A program made the position numbers and the translations under genes. The notes beneath the pieces were generated by a model. That model saw only the letters and a program-made list of their open reading frames with translations. It did no database searches and was not told the DNA's origin. Below, piece after piece: positions 23,948-34,248 of a stretch of 64,000 bases of DNA. Origin of the DNA: Bimuria novae-zelandiae CBS 107.79 (taxonomy: Eukaryota > Ascomycota > Dothideomycetes > Pleosporales > Didymosphaeriaceae); the NCBI GenBank assembly GCA_010015655.1, contig ML976659.1, positions 62,001 through 126,000 on the forward strand, in the 5' to 3' direction. How positions within the stretch are numbered: position 1 is the first letter of the stretch; every line of letters begins with the position of its first letter.

Positions 23948-25302
23948 TAGTCTAGCTACTTATTTAAAAAGGCGTAGAAATAGTCTTAAATACTATAGCG
24001 TAGTTTATAAGTAGAGTAATAATTACTACTAACTACTATTAGCTTAAGGCTCTAAGGCGACTGCTTAGATTTAGTATATTAATTATTATTTTATTATTTA
24101 TAATTCTAAAGTCTTTTTTAACTTTTAAATAATACTACTTTATCTATAAGAGAGGCGTCCCTGTCTATAGCCAAGATAGATTTATTACTATTAGTAAAAA
24201 ATAAACCTGTAATAGTAAAAGCGTCCTTTTATTTGCCTTTAATTAGGTGCTATAAAATTGTATAGTCTTAAAAAAGTTTTATTATATACTTTTACATGAT
24301 AGCTATATTCTTGCTTCTATATTACTAGAAGGTTGTTACCTATATACGTGCAATATAGACAACTACCTTTATAAAGTTTTTTTTTAACTAAGTCTAGTCT
24401 TTAAAGCTCTAGGACTTAATTAGTCTCTACTTTTATAACTATATAATTATACTTAGATAGCTATATAGCCTATAATCTAGCTATTCTTATTAGTTTAAGA
24501 GCTTTTTAGTACCTTGTCCTTGCTCGTTAATATTTATCTTAATAGTTAACCCTAACGATAATTATAAGATTATTAATCTATTACTTTATTATTTTTTAAG
24601 AATATAATAGTTATTTTATAAATACGCGGAGATTATTAATTAGAGAAAGGGAACTACCTTATTAAAGTCTACCTTTTCTTCTTATTAGGCTCGATCTATA
24701 ATCTTATGGATCTTAAGCTATCCTTTATAATAGTCGCTGTTATCCTTGTATGCTTTCGCACTTACTAGTAATAGATAAGATAGCAATATTAGTGCGTTAT
24801 TTATGTTCGCATTTATGCAAACAGCGTTTAGCTAGTAGTTACCTATTAATAGAGACACTAGTATTACGGGTTTCTACTTTAGTTTATCTATTAGCGCTAG
24901 GTTAATAATACTTTAAACTTTTAAGAATTAGTATCTTATTTTAAGCTATTTAAGCTATAGTATATAATTTATGTAGTTAGTTAAAATTACTATAGGATTT
25001 TTAATGGTTAATAGGGCTATTGTAATTAGTTAAGGCAGTAAGACTCTTAAGTATTATATTAAAAGGTAGTTTTTATAAAATAAAAAATAATTATTAATTA
25101 ATCTTTAGGTTCTCCTGCTATAGGAGGTAGCATTTATATAATTATAAAGACATTCCTTGCTTTATTGTAGAATGTATCTTTATAAGGGAGAAATATATCT
25201 TATGCAAGGGAACAGGTGCACCAGCCACCTTGCAGAATGCAAGGGACCATGTAATCGGACAGGTGACTTGCCGTTAGAGCTTCCTATAGTACTAATGTAA
25301 CA
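23948..25302 (-). mobile_element. Copia element F, 5' part (gag and probable 5' LTR)
   Basis: Sequence of F beyond element C. Around 24640-24850 the minus strand gives a Gag-like frame: NYQLNAVCINANINNA, then AKAYKDNSDYYKGQLKIHK and KVDFNKVVPFL*LIISAYL, matching the central part of fungal Copia Gag as I know it. A probable 5' LTR lies at 25116-25302: in minus orientation it starts TGTTACATTAG and ends near CCTATAGCA, after which the gene island begins. Its 3' partner lies outside the window, so the LTR call cannot be verified here. Confidence 0.6.
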
Positions 25303-25501
25303 ATGAAAAGCATAACTACAACATTGTAATTTTTATTATTGAAGCCTGCAGCAAGTAGAGACGCACCTAAAGTACATTAGCTACCCAGATAGAAGATTAT
25401 TGCAGGGCGTGGCTAAGAGTCGTGGCGCACGAAGAATGTTCGTGGTTCTACGCGTAGGGATGTTGGACCCACAGGGATAGACGTTACACTAAAATAACAT
25501 C

Positions 25502-25698
25502 CTGTGGTATCCGGCGAAAGTAGTGTCGGTGGAGACGAAGGTCTGTGCGTGTGTCTGTACGTATAAAGGGGTACCTATTGGTTGTTACTTATGAATAAGC
25601 AGAATTGATTGGCTCTCACACTCCTATCCAGCCATATGTCTATGTTTCAAGACGCAACGCCACAGCCCCACTGACACTACTTTCGCCGGATACCACAG
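25502..25698. mobile_element. 197-bp MITE-like inverted-repeat element upstream of DOM34
   Basis: The ends are inverted repeats: CTGTGGTATCCGGCGAAAGT... at 25502 and its reverse complement ending at 25698. They are perfect for 26 bp and slightly degenerate for some bases more. Length and terminal inverted repeats fit a MITE. No convincing target duplication is visible (left flank ...ACATC, right flank TAGAA...). No coding sequence. The flanking stretches 25303-25501 and 25699-26057 hold no recognised gene and probably contain the promoter of the gene at 26058. Confidence 0.6.
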
Positions 25699-26057
25699 TA
25701 GAACTTGAGGTGATACCAGTATATTTTAATACAGGCTAGCTAGATTATGCATCCATGTTCGCCGACTGATATGCTTCCGGGTCAGATCCTCTTAATGAAA
25801 ATCTAAGCTTTCGTTGCCTGTGAGCGCCCCGCACACGTCACGACTGCCCCTCAACGCGACACGCGCTTCAACCACGGCTCAACTGCCCACTTTTCGCAAA
25901 GAATCATACTCTTGCGCCAGAGCACATAAATTCCCCTCATCTCAGCTCCAAATGCCATTATAACGATCTCCCACACACGAACATCTGCCACACGCACACC
26001 ACAGTGCCGCATCTCGAACGCCCTGGGCTTTCATCTCACCCGCCTCCCTCCCTCAGG

Positions 26058-27281
26058 ATGAGGCTCCTCCGCCAACAAATCGACGCCAGAACCGGCGCCG
26101 GCACAGCAACCCTCCTCCCCGAAGAGCCCGAAGACATGTGGCACGCCTACAACCTGATCCAACCGACCGACCACATCCGCGCCAAAGCCGTGCGGCGCAT
26201 AACCCGCGAAGTCGGCGCGGGCGCCACATCCTCGCAGCGCGTAGCGCTGGACCTTACTATCGCCGTCACATCTACCGACTTCGACCTCGCGTCCAACGAA
26301 CTCCACGTCGCCGGGCGCGTCGCCTCGGAAACAGAGCACGTGAAGATGGGCTCACACCACACGCTGGACCTCGAGCTGAACCGCAAATTCACGATCGAGA
26401 AGGTCGACGGGTGGGACAGCGTCGCTGTGGATATGCTAAGGGAGGCGTGCAACACGTCGAGTAGAGCGGAGATGTGGGCCGTCGTTATGGGCGAGGGCAT
26501 CGCGAATATCTGCCTCATCACCGAGCACCAGACCATACTGCGAAATCGCGTCGAGGTCTCGATACCGCGGAAGGGAAAAGGGCATATGGAGCAGCACAAC
26601 AAGGGGCTGGAGAAGTTCCACAATACGCTGGTGACCACGCTGCTTCGGGACATGGAGAGCGCGAAGCGCGACGCGCAGACGGAGAAGACGGTGCCGTTGT
26701 TGCTTGCGAGCGCGGGGTTTTACGCGCAGGCATTTCTGCAGTTTATGAAGGAATATGCGGTGCGGACGGGGGATAAGTTTCTCCAGGGGGCGCTGCCGAG
26801 TGTCGTCGTGGCGCATTCGGCGGGCGAGCATGTGCATAATCTGGCCGAGGTGCTGGCGTCGCCAGCGGCGACGAGTAAGGTCTCCGACGCGAAGTTTACA
26901 CGCGAGACGGCGCTCATGGACACGTTCATGAAGCACATGCGGATAGAGGACGGACGTGCAGCATACGGGCCACGAGAGATCGAAAGGGCCGTGGAAAGTG
27001 GGGCAGTTGGCAGAGGAGGCGGTGTGCTGCTGATTTCGAATACTCTTTTCCGTTCAAACAACATCGCGGAGAGAAAACGGTGGGTGGCACTCGTCGACCG
27101 GATCAAAGACGTTGAAGGTGGTGAGGTGAGGGTACTGAGCAGCTTACACGAGAGCGGGAAACGGTTAGAGGCGCTGGGGGGCATCGCAGCCATTTTGACC
27201 TATCCGCTAGAGGAAATGGACGAGGATGAGGAGGAAGAGGTGGCGAATGGAGTACGCGGAGACGAAGAAATGATAATATGA
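26058..27281 (+). CDS. DOM34: Dom34/Pelota ribosome-rescue factor
   Basis: 407-residue intronless protein. It begins MRLLRQQIDARTGAG and carries LPEEPEDMWHAYNLI, the N-terminal signature of Dom34/Pelota. The central domain has the GFYAQAFLQFMKEYA helix and the VVVAHSAGEHVHNL segment; the C-terminal domain has RVLSSLHESGKRLEALGGIAAIL, a hallmark of the eRF1-like domain 3. Dom34 works with the GTPase Hbs1 to split stalled 80S ribosomes in no-go and non-stop decay in the cytosol. The acidic tail (EEMDEDEEEEV) is common. I chose the ATG at 26058 because the family starts MR/KLL; the open frame extends upstream to a GTG at 26004, but that extension is not family-like. Convergent with the next gene, about 200 bp apart. 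Confidence 0.96.
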   Translation: MRLLRQQIDARTGAGTATLLPEEPEDMWHAYNLIQPTDHIRAKAVRRITREVGAGATSSQRVALDLTIAVTSTDFDLASNELHVAGRVASETEHVKMGSHHTLDLELNRKFTIEKVDGWDSVAVDMLREACNTSSRAEMWAVVMGEGIANICLITEHQTILRNRVEVSIPRKGKGHMEQHNKGLEKFHNTLVTTLLRDMESAKRDAQTEKTVPLLLASAGFYAQAFLQFMKEYAVRTGDKFLQGALPSVVVAHSAGEHVHNLAEVLASPAATSKVSDAKFTRETALMDTFMKHMRIEDGRAAYGPREIERAVESGAVGRGGGVLLISNTLFRSNNIAERKRWVALVDRIKDVEGGEVRVLSSLHESGKRLEALGGIAAILTYPLEEMDEDEEEEVANGVRGDEEMII

Positions 27282-27482
27282 CATAGAGTTGCACTATAAA
27301 AGCTTCAATTCTGAGCGTCGCTCCAGGTTAGGCCATACAACCATTGTCAATATTGATGGTTCTTTCTAAACACTCCATCAATCGTAGCTAGTAATAAAAT
27401 GTAGATACTCAAAGGCTTCTGATTCGTTATCAAAGACTCACCAAAGGTATCCAAATTCCTATGGGGCCGTTGCATGAAGTCG

Positions 27483-29405
27483 TCATACCACAATGGGCGG
27501 TGATCCAAAAGCCAAATCATCATTGTCGTCGAAGAAAGACACCGCCTCCTGTGTCGATAATCCAAAATCACTAAAAGAGGGCATACTCTTTGCTTGGAGG
27601 CTGATGTCGGTTCTTTTTGTACCAATGTTACTCACAGCTTTCGTTGCAGTAACATTGCTCCTGGACCCGACGTGAGGCCTCTTAGGTGCAGGGCCACTGC
27701 CACGCCTATTTGGTACTGATGTCGCTTCTTTGTCTCTGAATTGAGCGAGGTTCCGCTTGAGGGATTTCTCAGGTGGTTTCATGCTGGTGGGAGGGACTCT
27801 GGAGAACGGTGCAATGCACGCAGACATCGACTTAGGAAATGATGGCGGTGGTCTTGAAGGCTTGCCTGCTCCAATTACTGCTGCGGTTGTCTTCTCTGGC
27901 TGAGGATGGGGCGCCTGAATCGTGTTCTGTGGCGATAAAGGGGAATCATCAAGGTCCTCCAAAGAGAAATCAAAATCCTGAGTCGAGAGCGGAGGTAAAT
28001 AGCTCAAAACTGGCGCCGGGGCCTTCTCAGTTGTCAAGGGCTGAGGCATCGCTTTGCAAGTTGAGGATGGTTCAGATGATAAGTCGCGAGCAATCTGCGT
28101 GGCAGTGTCGAGGAAATCGTCCCAGCCGTCCAGAAGAAAATTGGGCGAAGATATCGTTGGCTTCGGTAGTGAAGCAGGCTTTGCTTTTGAAGCAGGTAAG
28201 CCTGGGAGTTTGAAGCTCGGATTTCGATTTATTTGCGGTGTAGCCCTTGGTGTTGACATGGTTCGTCTAGATGAAGAACTTGATAGCTGCGGTGCTTGTC
28301 CGCACGGTGTGGGTTTCTTGAAACCGGGCTGGGATATCTTGCGACTGAGAGGCAGGGCAACAAAGTCTTTCGACACTTGCACAGGGAACTGAATGCGCTG
28401 GTACGCAAATTTATATTCGTTCCGGTGCTTCGCAGCGAAAGACACTTTGGTGAGAATTGTCTTCGTTCCTTCAAGCTGTCCGTCCAAAACCAAGCATTCC
28501 AACCTGTCTTGCTCAATCCGTAGTATTTGTAGATGCTGGCTTTTTGAGAGTTGGCTGCTGTTATTCAGGTCACGGAGGAGAACGATAATACATCCTACTT
28601 TGATGCGAAGCCGATGAGGTGGGAGGCCGGGTGGATTCAATTTGTGGAGTAGCCCAGGCGAAGGATCCCAGGAAATCGTATCCGTAGAACAGTCTTGGGA
28701 GAGAAGCTCTATCAGAGGCCCCGGTAGCTTGTCTAAAATCGAATCGACCATCTTATTGGTCGGTCCGTGTAGACGGGCAAAGCTCATATCCTCCTGTGGT
28801 GCATTTACCATCTTCGGTGACTGTACGACAGGTGCTGACGAAGCGACTTGTGGTGGCTTTGAGGCCTCAACCATCTCTCCTATTGGATCTGACATGATGT
28901 GGTCATGTAGCTCGAGCAGAGTTTCGTCGTCGAGGTCATCATCAAACTGGTCTTCGGCGCGAGCCAAATGAACCGGAAGGTCGAATGTATCGTCATCGTC
29001 CCAAGGCTCTTTCGTGACCGCTTCTTCTACCACAGCCTCTAATTGCTTTGCCACCTCCAGCTCCTTTGTCTTTTTGTCCTCTTCCCGCTTCTTCCTGTAT
29101 CCCACGAATGCCTCCATGCCTTTCTTCAACTGTGCCTGGGTCCGGCTGTATCCAATCATCTGCGTGGCCACACCAACGCCATTCATCTGCCTCAGTGTAG
29201 CCTCCCTTCTTTCCTTCTCTTCGCGCTTCTTCTTGTTCGCTTTGCTGCGCTCCTCTCGTTCTCGTATGCCCGATGCTCGCTTCTCTAGGTCGGCGGCGCG
29301 TTCCAGTTGCCGTTGCTGTCGCTCGGATAGACCGGGTCCATTCTGTTTGTAGAGTTTCTTCACCTCGGTCGAGGTTTGCGCAATGCGGGTCGGACGTGTA
29401 CTCAT
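27483..29405 (-). CDS. Coiled-coil/disordered protein with a Pif1-2B-like domain, no helicase motor
   Basis: About 640 residues, intronless. From the start at 29405 (MSTRPTRIAQ): a basic coiled-coil region rich in K/R/E (about 25-135), an acidic patch (EPWDDDDTFDL), then at about residues 253-345 a domain reading LNPPGLPPHRLRIKVG, IVLLRDLN, TKVSFAAKHRNEYKFAYQR and IQFPVQVSKD. The GxPPHxLxLKVGxxIxLLRxL and RxQFPVxxxF blocks are hallmarks of the 2B domain of Pif1 and Helitron helicases. Walker A/B and the other helicase motifs are absent. The rest is Ser/Pro-rich, with a short acidic Phe-rich tail (FFDDNDDLAFGSPP). A second upstream ATG (29453) would add 16 residues. Function unknown; a nuclear DNA-related role is inference. 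Confidence 0.8.
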   Translation of the reverse strand: MSTRPTRIAQTSTEVKKLYKQNGPGLSERQQRQLERAADLEKRASGIREREERSKANKKKREEKERREATLRQMNGVGVATQMIGYSRTQAQLKKGMEAFVGYRKKREEDKKTKELEVAKQLEAVVEEAVTKEPWDDDDTFDLPVHLARAEDQFDDDLDDETLLELHDHIMSDPIGEMVEASKPPQVASSAPVVQSPKMVNAPQEDMSFARLHGPTNKMVDSILDKLPGPLIELLSQDCSTDTISWDPSPGLLHKLNPPGLPPHRLRIKVGCIIVLLRDLNNSSQLSKSQHLQILRIEQDRLECLVLDGQLEGTKTILTKVSFAAKHRNEYKFAYQRIQFPVQVSKDFVALPLSRKISQPGFKKPTPCGQAPQLSSSSSRRTMSTPRATPQINRNPSFKLPGLPASKAKPASLPKPTISSPNFLLDGWDDFLDTATQIARDLSSEPSSTCKAMPQPLTTEKAPAPVLSYLPPLSTQDFDFSLEDLDDSPLSPQNTIQAPHPQPEKTTAAVIGAGKPSRPPPSFPKSMSACIAPFSRVPPTSMKPPEKSLKRNLAQFRDKEATSVPNRRGSGPAPKRPHVGSRSNVTATKAVSNIGTKRTDISLQAKSMPSFSDFGLSTQEAVSFFDDNDDLAFGSPPIVV

Positions 29406-29453
29406 TACTGTTGAGCATTCGGGCGGGGAAGAGGAGTTCGATAGATGCTGCAC

Positions 29454-30259
29454 TATGATTGTTGCGACGCGCTAACCATTACTAAAATCTCTTGGCAGAC
29501 ACGGTTTCACGTGATGTCATCCAGTATTTCCCACTGCATATGTCGTGATCTGCTAAAGCTGTTGCGAGTATGAGTAGTACCATTTATACACCTGAGAAAT
29601 CATCTACGCGAGATTCAGTGTACAGCTACCTTGAGCCTGCGTCGATCGCGATCACAATCGATAAGGTGCTAATTCATTGGAAACGACACTAGGAATTGAT
29701 AACAAGTCTAAGATGAGCGCTACATATTCGTCTGCTTCACATCAACATGTCGCTGCATGCTCATGCATCCTTCTCTGCTCCACATGGACATGTCATTGCA
29801 TGCTCGTGTATCGTTCTCTGCTCTATCAAGACATGCATACTTTCCTGCATGAGCTGACTCGCGATTTCCTACGACCCGTGTCCGTGACTCGCGCTCGTAC
29901 TCACCTCTCCAGCTTCTCAAATCTCGGAGCCTTCTCCGCACTTTGAGGCTCCCGGCCAACCGCGACGGCGCGAACCCGCGGCAAAGCTCACCCCGCCACA
30001 TGCAAGCACGCGATTTGTGCTTTCCGACCCAAGCTTCCTCAACAGTAACCATGTTGAGACCTTTCGAATTACCAACCCGGATCTGGGACTACAGCTTCCG
30101 TGCGAAGCTAGGAGGCACCCATGCATGGAGGATCTAGCGGGGGAGCCGCACAGATCTCTAGCTCCATCTTGCTTTCTGCTCAAATCCAAGTCCCGTTGCC
30201 TACAACGCAATCGTTCCTTTTATCGCTACTGTGATTTTCCCGCCAAGGTAATCTGAAAC
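29454..30259. other. Intergenic region between divergent genes, with a 43-bp tandem duplication
   Basis: No convincing gene. It separates two divergently transcribed genes and so should hold both promoters. At 29745-29830 two imperfect 43-bp copies lie in tandem (ACATGTCGCTGCATGCTC... and ACATGTCATTGCATGCTC...), each rich in GCATG. Possible regulatory use is unproven. Confidence 0.5.
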
Positions 30260-31126
30260 ATGGCATTCTCATTAAAAGGCGTTGCATACATCACAGGCGC
30301 TGGATCTGGTGAGTGAACAAGCGAGCGTGCAGAAGCAGCCTGTACACAGCTCTCAGCACTTCCAAAGCACTTCCTGAGCATTACAGGAATCGGTCAATAT
30401 GCCGCGTACTCCATGGCCCGCCAAGGCGTGCGCTCTTTCGCGCTGCTCGACCGCAACCCCGTCACCCAAACCGTCCAGCACCTGAAGAAAACCTACCCAG
30501 ACGTCAAAATCAAAGAGATCGAAATGGACGTCGGGAACGAGGCCGCCGTCAACGACAGCGTCGAGCAAACAGTCAAAGAATTCGGCCGCTTGGATTATGC
30601 GCTGAACAACGCGGGCATCGGCGGCGCGCTCGATACCACGGACAAGATTGAAAAAGAGGATTTCGAGCGTGTGATGAATGTCAATATGATGGGCGTTTGG
30701 TTGTGTCAACGCGCGCAGATACGGCAGATGCTGAAGCAAGCGAAGTGGAGCGATTCGTATAGGGCTTACCGTGGTTCTATTGTCAACACGGCGTCGATGT
30801 ATGGGAAGGTTGGGCCGACGTTGCCTGCTACTGCTTACTGTACGAGCAAGCATGCTGTCGTGGGATTGTCGAAGGCGGATGCGATTCAAATGGGACCCAG
30901 GGGCATCAAGATCAACGCTTTGTGTCCTGGGTATGTTCTGACCCCGCTAGTGCAGAGCACGATGAACAAGGGGAGCGTGATGGACGACGAGAGGGCTAAG
31001 GTACCTATTCAGCGCTTCGCATCCATGGAGGAGATTGGTGATATTGTTGCTTTCTTGCACTCGGACGCGAGTAGCTACATTGTTGGATCGAGTTTGGTTG
31101 CGGACGGTGGGTTTACGATTGCGTAG
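30260..31126 (+). CDS. Short-chain dehydrogenase/reductase (classical SDR)
   Basis: 262-residue NAD(P)-dependent oxidoreductase. Exons 30260-30308 and 30387-31126; the 78-bp intron (GTGAGT...TTACAG) splits the codon for the Gly in TGAGSGIG. That restores the Rossmann TGxxxGxG cofactor motif at residues 12-19. Further family landmarks are NNAGIGG (structural NAG motif), SIVNTASMYG (catalytic Ser), YCTSK (catalytic Tyr and Lys of YxxxK) and CPGYVLTPL. Full family length. The substrate cannot be told from sequence. A flavin monooxygenase gene follows on the same strand 660 bp downstream, so the two might act in one oxidative pathway (inference). Confidence 0.94.
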
Positions 31127-31784
31127 TTCGAAAGTTGAGATGCACATTACAATGCGCCATGCACGTATATCAAGCCTGGATGGTCTCCGCACTGCGTATA
31201 CACTGTATAGTTTATTGAAAGTTTGTACCACCATCTACAATCGATACGGAAGGTCGGAAGCGCATACTCCTTCGGCACATAGCACCAATGAGCATCCGCA
31301 TCCGACCCGATTGACACTGCAGCTCACGCCTCCCCGAACTTGGGGACACAGCCTTCGAGGTTTCGACGTTCTGGTATAGCAGGCCAAAGGTCGTTCAGAC
31401 CATCTAAACTAGTTGTGATACTAGTCGTTAGTAGCCTTATCCACTACCGCTAAAGCATACCCGAGTCTACTACGAGTAACGCCACCCACCACTGTGCACC
31501 CTGCCGATTCAAACCGGGCTTCCCCAGATACACTCCGGACGCCTCGCCGAGCCCTCACCCCGCGCATGCAAACTTCATGACTCGAAGATACGCGACGCAG
31601 CGGAGCCTACTGACTCTAAGAAATTCGCGGAGGTGCGACCACACTATAGATAGATATAAAACCTATATCTGGTGACGCTGTCCTCGCTACCTCTGCAATC
31701 CTCTCAGTCCTCTTCCTATACAATTTCTGCTATTGTTTCGTTCACTGCGATTGTGATTGTGGTTGAAGTTAATACCCAGACACG
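31127..31784. other. Intergenic region upstream of the monooxygenase gene
   Basis: No gene seen. A TATA-like AGATATAAAACC sits near 31653-31664, about 120 bp before the monooxygenase ATG, and pyrimidine-rich leader sequence follows. Small frames here look random. Confidence 0.4.
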
Positions 31785-33695
31785 ATGGCGGATTTCCTCG
31801 TCCCGAGCACAGCAAGTCCCGAGACGGATGCCCAGCACCGTGCGCGGGGCCCCATTCACGCTCAGCGCCATGTGCGCGTCGTGTGCATTGGTGCCGGAGC
31901 ATCAGGCCTGCTGATGGCGTACAAGCTGCAGCGACACTTCTCCAACTACACGCTCAGCGTGTACGAGAAGAACCCACAGGTTTCCGGGACGTGGTTCGAG
32001 AACAGATACCCAGGGCAAGTTTTCGGCTCTATGATCTCGCTTGCCGAGGTGAGGTTTCGGAACGGTGGCTAACTGGACGCTGGCAGCTGCGCGTGCGACG
32101 TCCCGAGCCACAATTACACATGGTCGTTTGAGCCGAAGCTCGACTGGAGCGCCGTGTATGCGAGCTCCAAGGAGATATTTGCGTACTTTAATGATTTTGC
32201 GCGGAAGTATGGGTTGCACAAGTATATCAAGACGAGGCATCAGGTTGTGGGTGCAGCGTGGAACAAGCGGAAGGGCGGCTACGACGTAAAGATTGAGGAT
32301 CTAGAGAGCGGACAGATCGTCGAAGATCACTGCGACATCCTCATCAATGCCAGTGGCATTTTGAACAACTGGGCGTGGCCGGCGATTCCAGGGCTCGACA
32401 AGTACAAAGGCACGCTCTTGCACACTGCGAATTGGGACGATAAGATCGATTTACGCGGCCGCCATGTCGGTCTCATTGGTAACGGGTAAGACAACTCCAA
32501 TTCTTTCCTCCAGCGTCTGAATATGTGACTAACACACCCCAGCTCCTCGGGCATCCAAGTCCTCCCCACAATCCAACCGCACGTCGAACAAGTCACAACC
32601 TTCATTCGCGAGCCGACCTGGGTCTCGCCCGTGCAAGGCCTCGAGCAGCACGTCTTCTCTGCCCAAGAGCGCGCTGACTTCGCCACCAAGCCCGCTGTCC
32701 TCAATAAGTACCGCAAAAATGTTGAGCGGGGCCTCAACGGCCAATTCGGCATCTTCCTCAAAGGCACCACCACCAACACCGAAACCGAGGCCTACTTCCG
32801 CCAGCAAATGGCCGAGAAGCTGCAAAATCCGTATCTCGAAGAGCGCCTCATCCCCAACTGGCACGTCGGCTGCCGCCGCCTCACGCCCGGCGTAGGCTAC
32901 CTCGAAGCCCTCGGCAAGCCCAACGTCACCACCGTCTACGGTGAAATTACCTCTATCTCTAAGCGCGGCCCCGTCTGCGACAACGGCCAGGAGTACCCCG
33001 TGGACATACTCATCTGCGCAACAGGCTTCAACACGTCCTTCAAGCCGCGCTTCCCTTTGCTCAACGCCGCAGGCGCAAACCTGCAGGACGTATGGGCCAC
33101 CGAAGCGCGCTCCTACTTCGGCCTCGCGGCCGCCGACTTCCCCAACTACCTCATCTTCCTGGGCCCCAACTGCCCCATCGGCAACGGGCCCGTTCTCTCT
33201 GCCATCGAGGCCCAGGCCGAATACATGTGCAAGCTCATTGACCGCTTCCAGACGCACAACATCGCGACGTTCGCCCCGAAGCAGGCCGCCGTCGACGACT
33301 TCATCGCGTTCAAAGACCAGTTCATGGCGAAAACAGTGTGGCAAGACCCCTGTCGCAGCTGGTACAAAGCCCGCCCCGACGGGCCCATCACCGCGCTGTG
33401 GCCCGGCAGCACCCTGCACTACATCGAAGCCATGATGGAGGTGCGCCACGACGACTGGGAAACGACCTACTCTGGGAACCGCTTCGCATGGCTGGGGAAT
33501 GGGTATAGTCAGACGGAGCTGGATCCGACGGCCGACTGGGCGTTTTATATTCGCGATCACGACGACGACGACGAGCCATTGAGTAGGGGGCGGCGGCTGC
33601 AGATTATTAATAAGAGTGGGACGGTGAGGCCCGAGGGCGCGGTGAGCTTTACGGGGAGGGATGTGGATCATGAGAAGGAGATGCCGAAATTGTGA
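31785..33695 (+). CDS. FAD-dependent monooxygenase, Baeyer-Villiger/flavin-binding type
   Basis: 593-residue flavoprotein from three exons: 31785-32014, 32087-32485, 32543-33695. Landmarks: N-terminal FAD dinucleotide fold VCIGAGASGL (about residues 33-42); GTWFENRYPGCACDVPSHNY, the strongly conserved block of this family; YKGTLLHTANWD, at the place of the BVMO fingerprint; a second GxGxxG, VGLIGNGSSGIQV, for NADPH; ICATGFNTSF, the ATG motif. Such enzymes insert or add oxygen on carbonyls or heteroatoms, often in secondary metabolism or xenobiotic breakdown. Intron 1 has a GC donor (GCAAGT) with a CTAAC branch site and CAG acceptor; intron 2 is GT-AG (57 bp). The joined frame has no stops. 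Neighbour of an SDR gene. Confidence 0.93.
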
Positions 33696-34248
33696 GATGT
33701 GGGGTTACCTCGGTGCATTTGGGGAAACTGGAGTACGGCTTCGTTTCGTATGGCATCGCCATCATTGTAAATATTACCATTACCGAATCGTTTTCGTCAA
33801 ATCGTATAAAGCTGAAATCGCGTGGCAGAGCTCTCATCAATCCGTGCAGTGCGAATTCATGGCAACGCCTCACACAGACCCAAACCACACTGCAATACAC
33901 CCTCATCCATGATGAAGTCAGTCTGTATGAAGAAAACGTGAGTGATACATAAGTCTATAATCATCGCGACGACGCTAATGCACAGATCCAATTCTAAATG
34001 TCCCCTCTCGCAGACAGACCAAAGCCAAGACTGGTATCATCAACTCCAACGCAGTGACGTGATCCAGTAGACCATAAGCACAAAAGCCCACGCCGGCCAC
34101 CCATATCTCTAACAACTTTTACCATCATCCCGTTCTCCAGATCTACTCTCTTTAAATGCCACAACATCCCCCCAAAAATTTCCTCAAAGACTTCGTCATC
34201 GCGCATGTACATAGCCGTGCCCATGTCCTGGTATCATGGCTGTAGTTG
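33696..34248. other. Intergenic region between convergent genes
   Basis: Holds the 3' ends of the monooxygenase gene (plus) and the F-box gene (minus). No further gene or repeat recognised. Confidence 0.4.

Noticed and set aside
26004..26057. GTG start giving 18 extra residues on Dom34
   Set aside because: Dom34 proteins begin MR/KLL at the ATG; non-ATG initiation is not supported here.
32529..33671. Long (380 codons) minus-strand open frame
   Set aside because: Fully antisense to exon 3 of the monooxygenase gene, whose family motifs are clear. GC-rich third positions produce such shadow frames.
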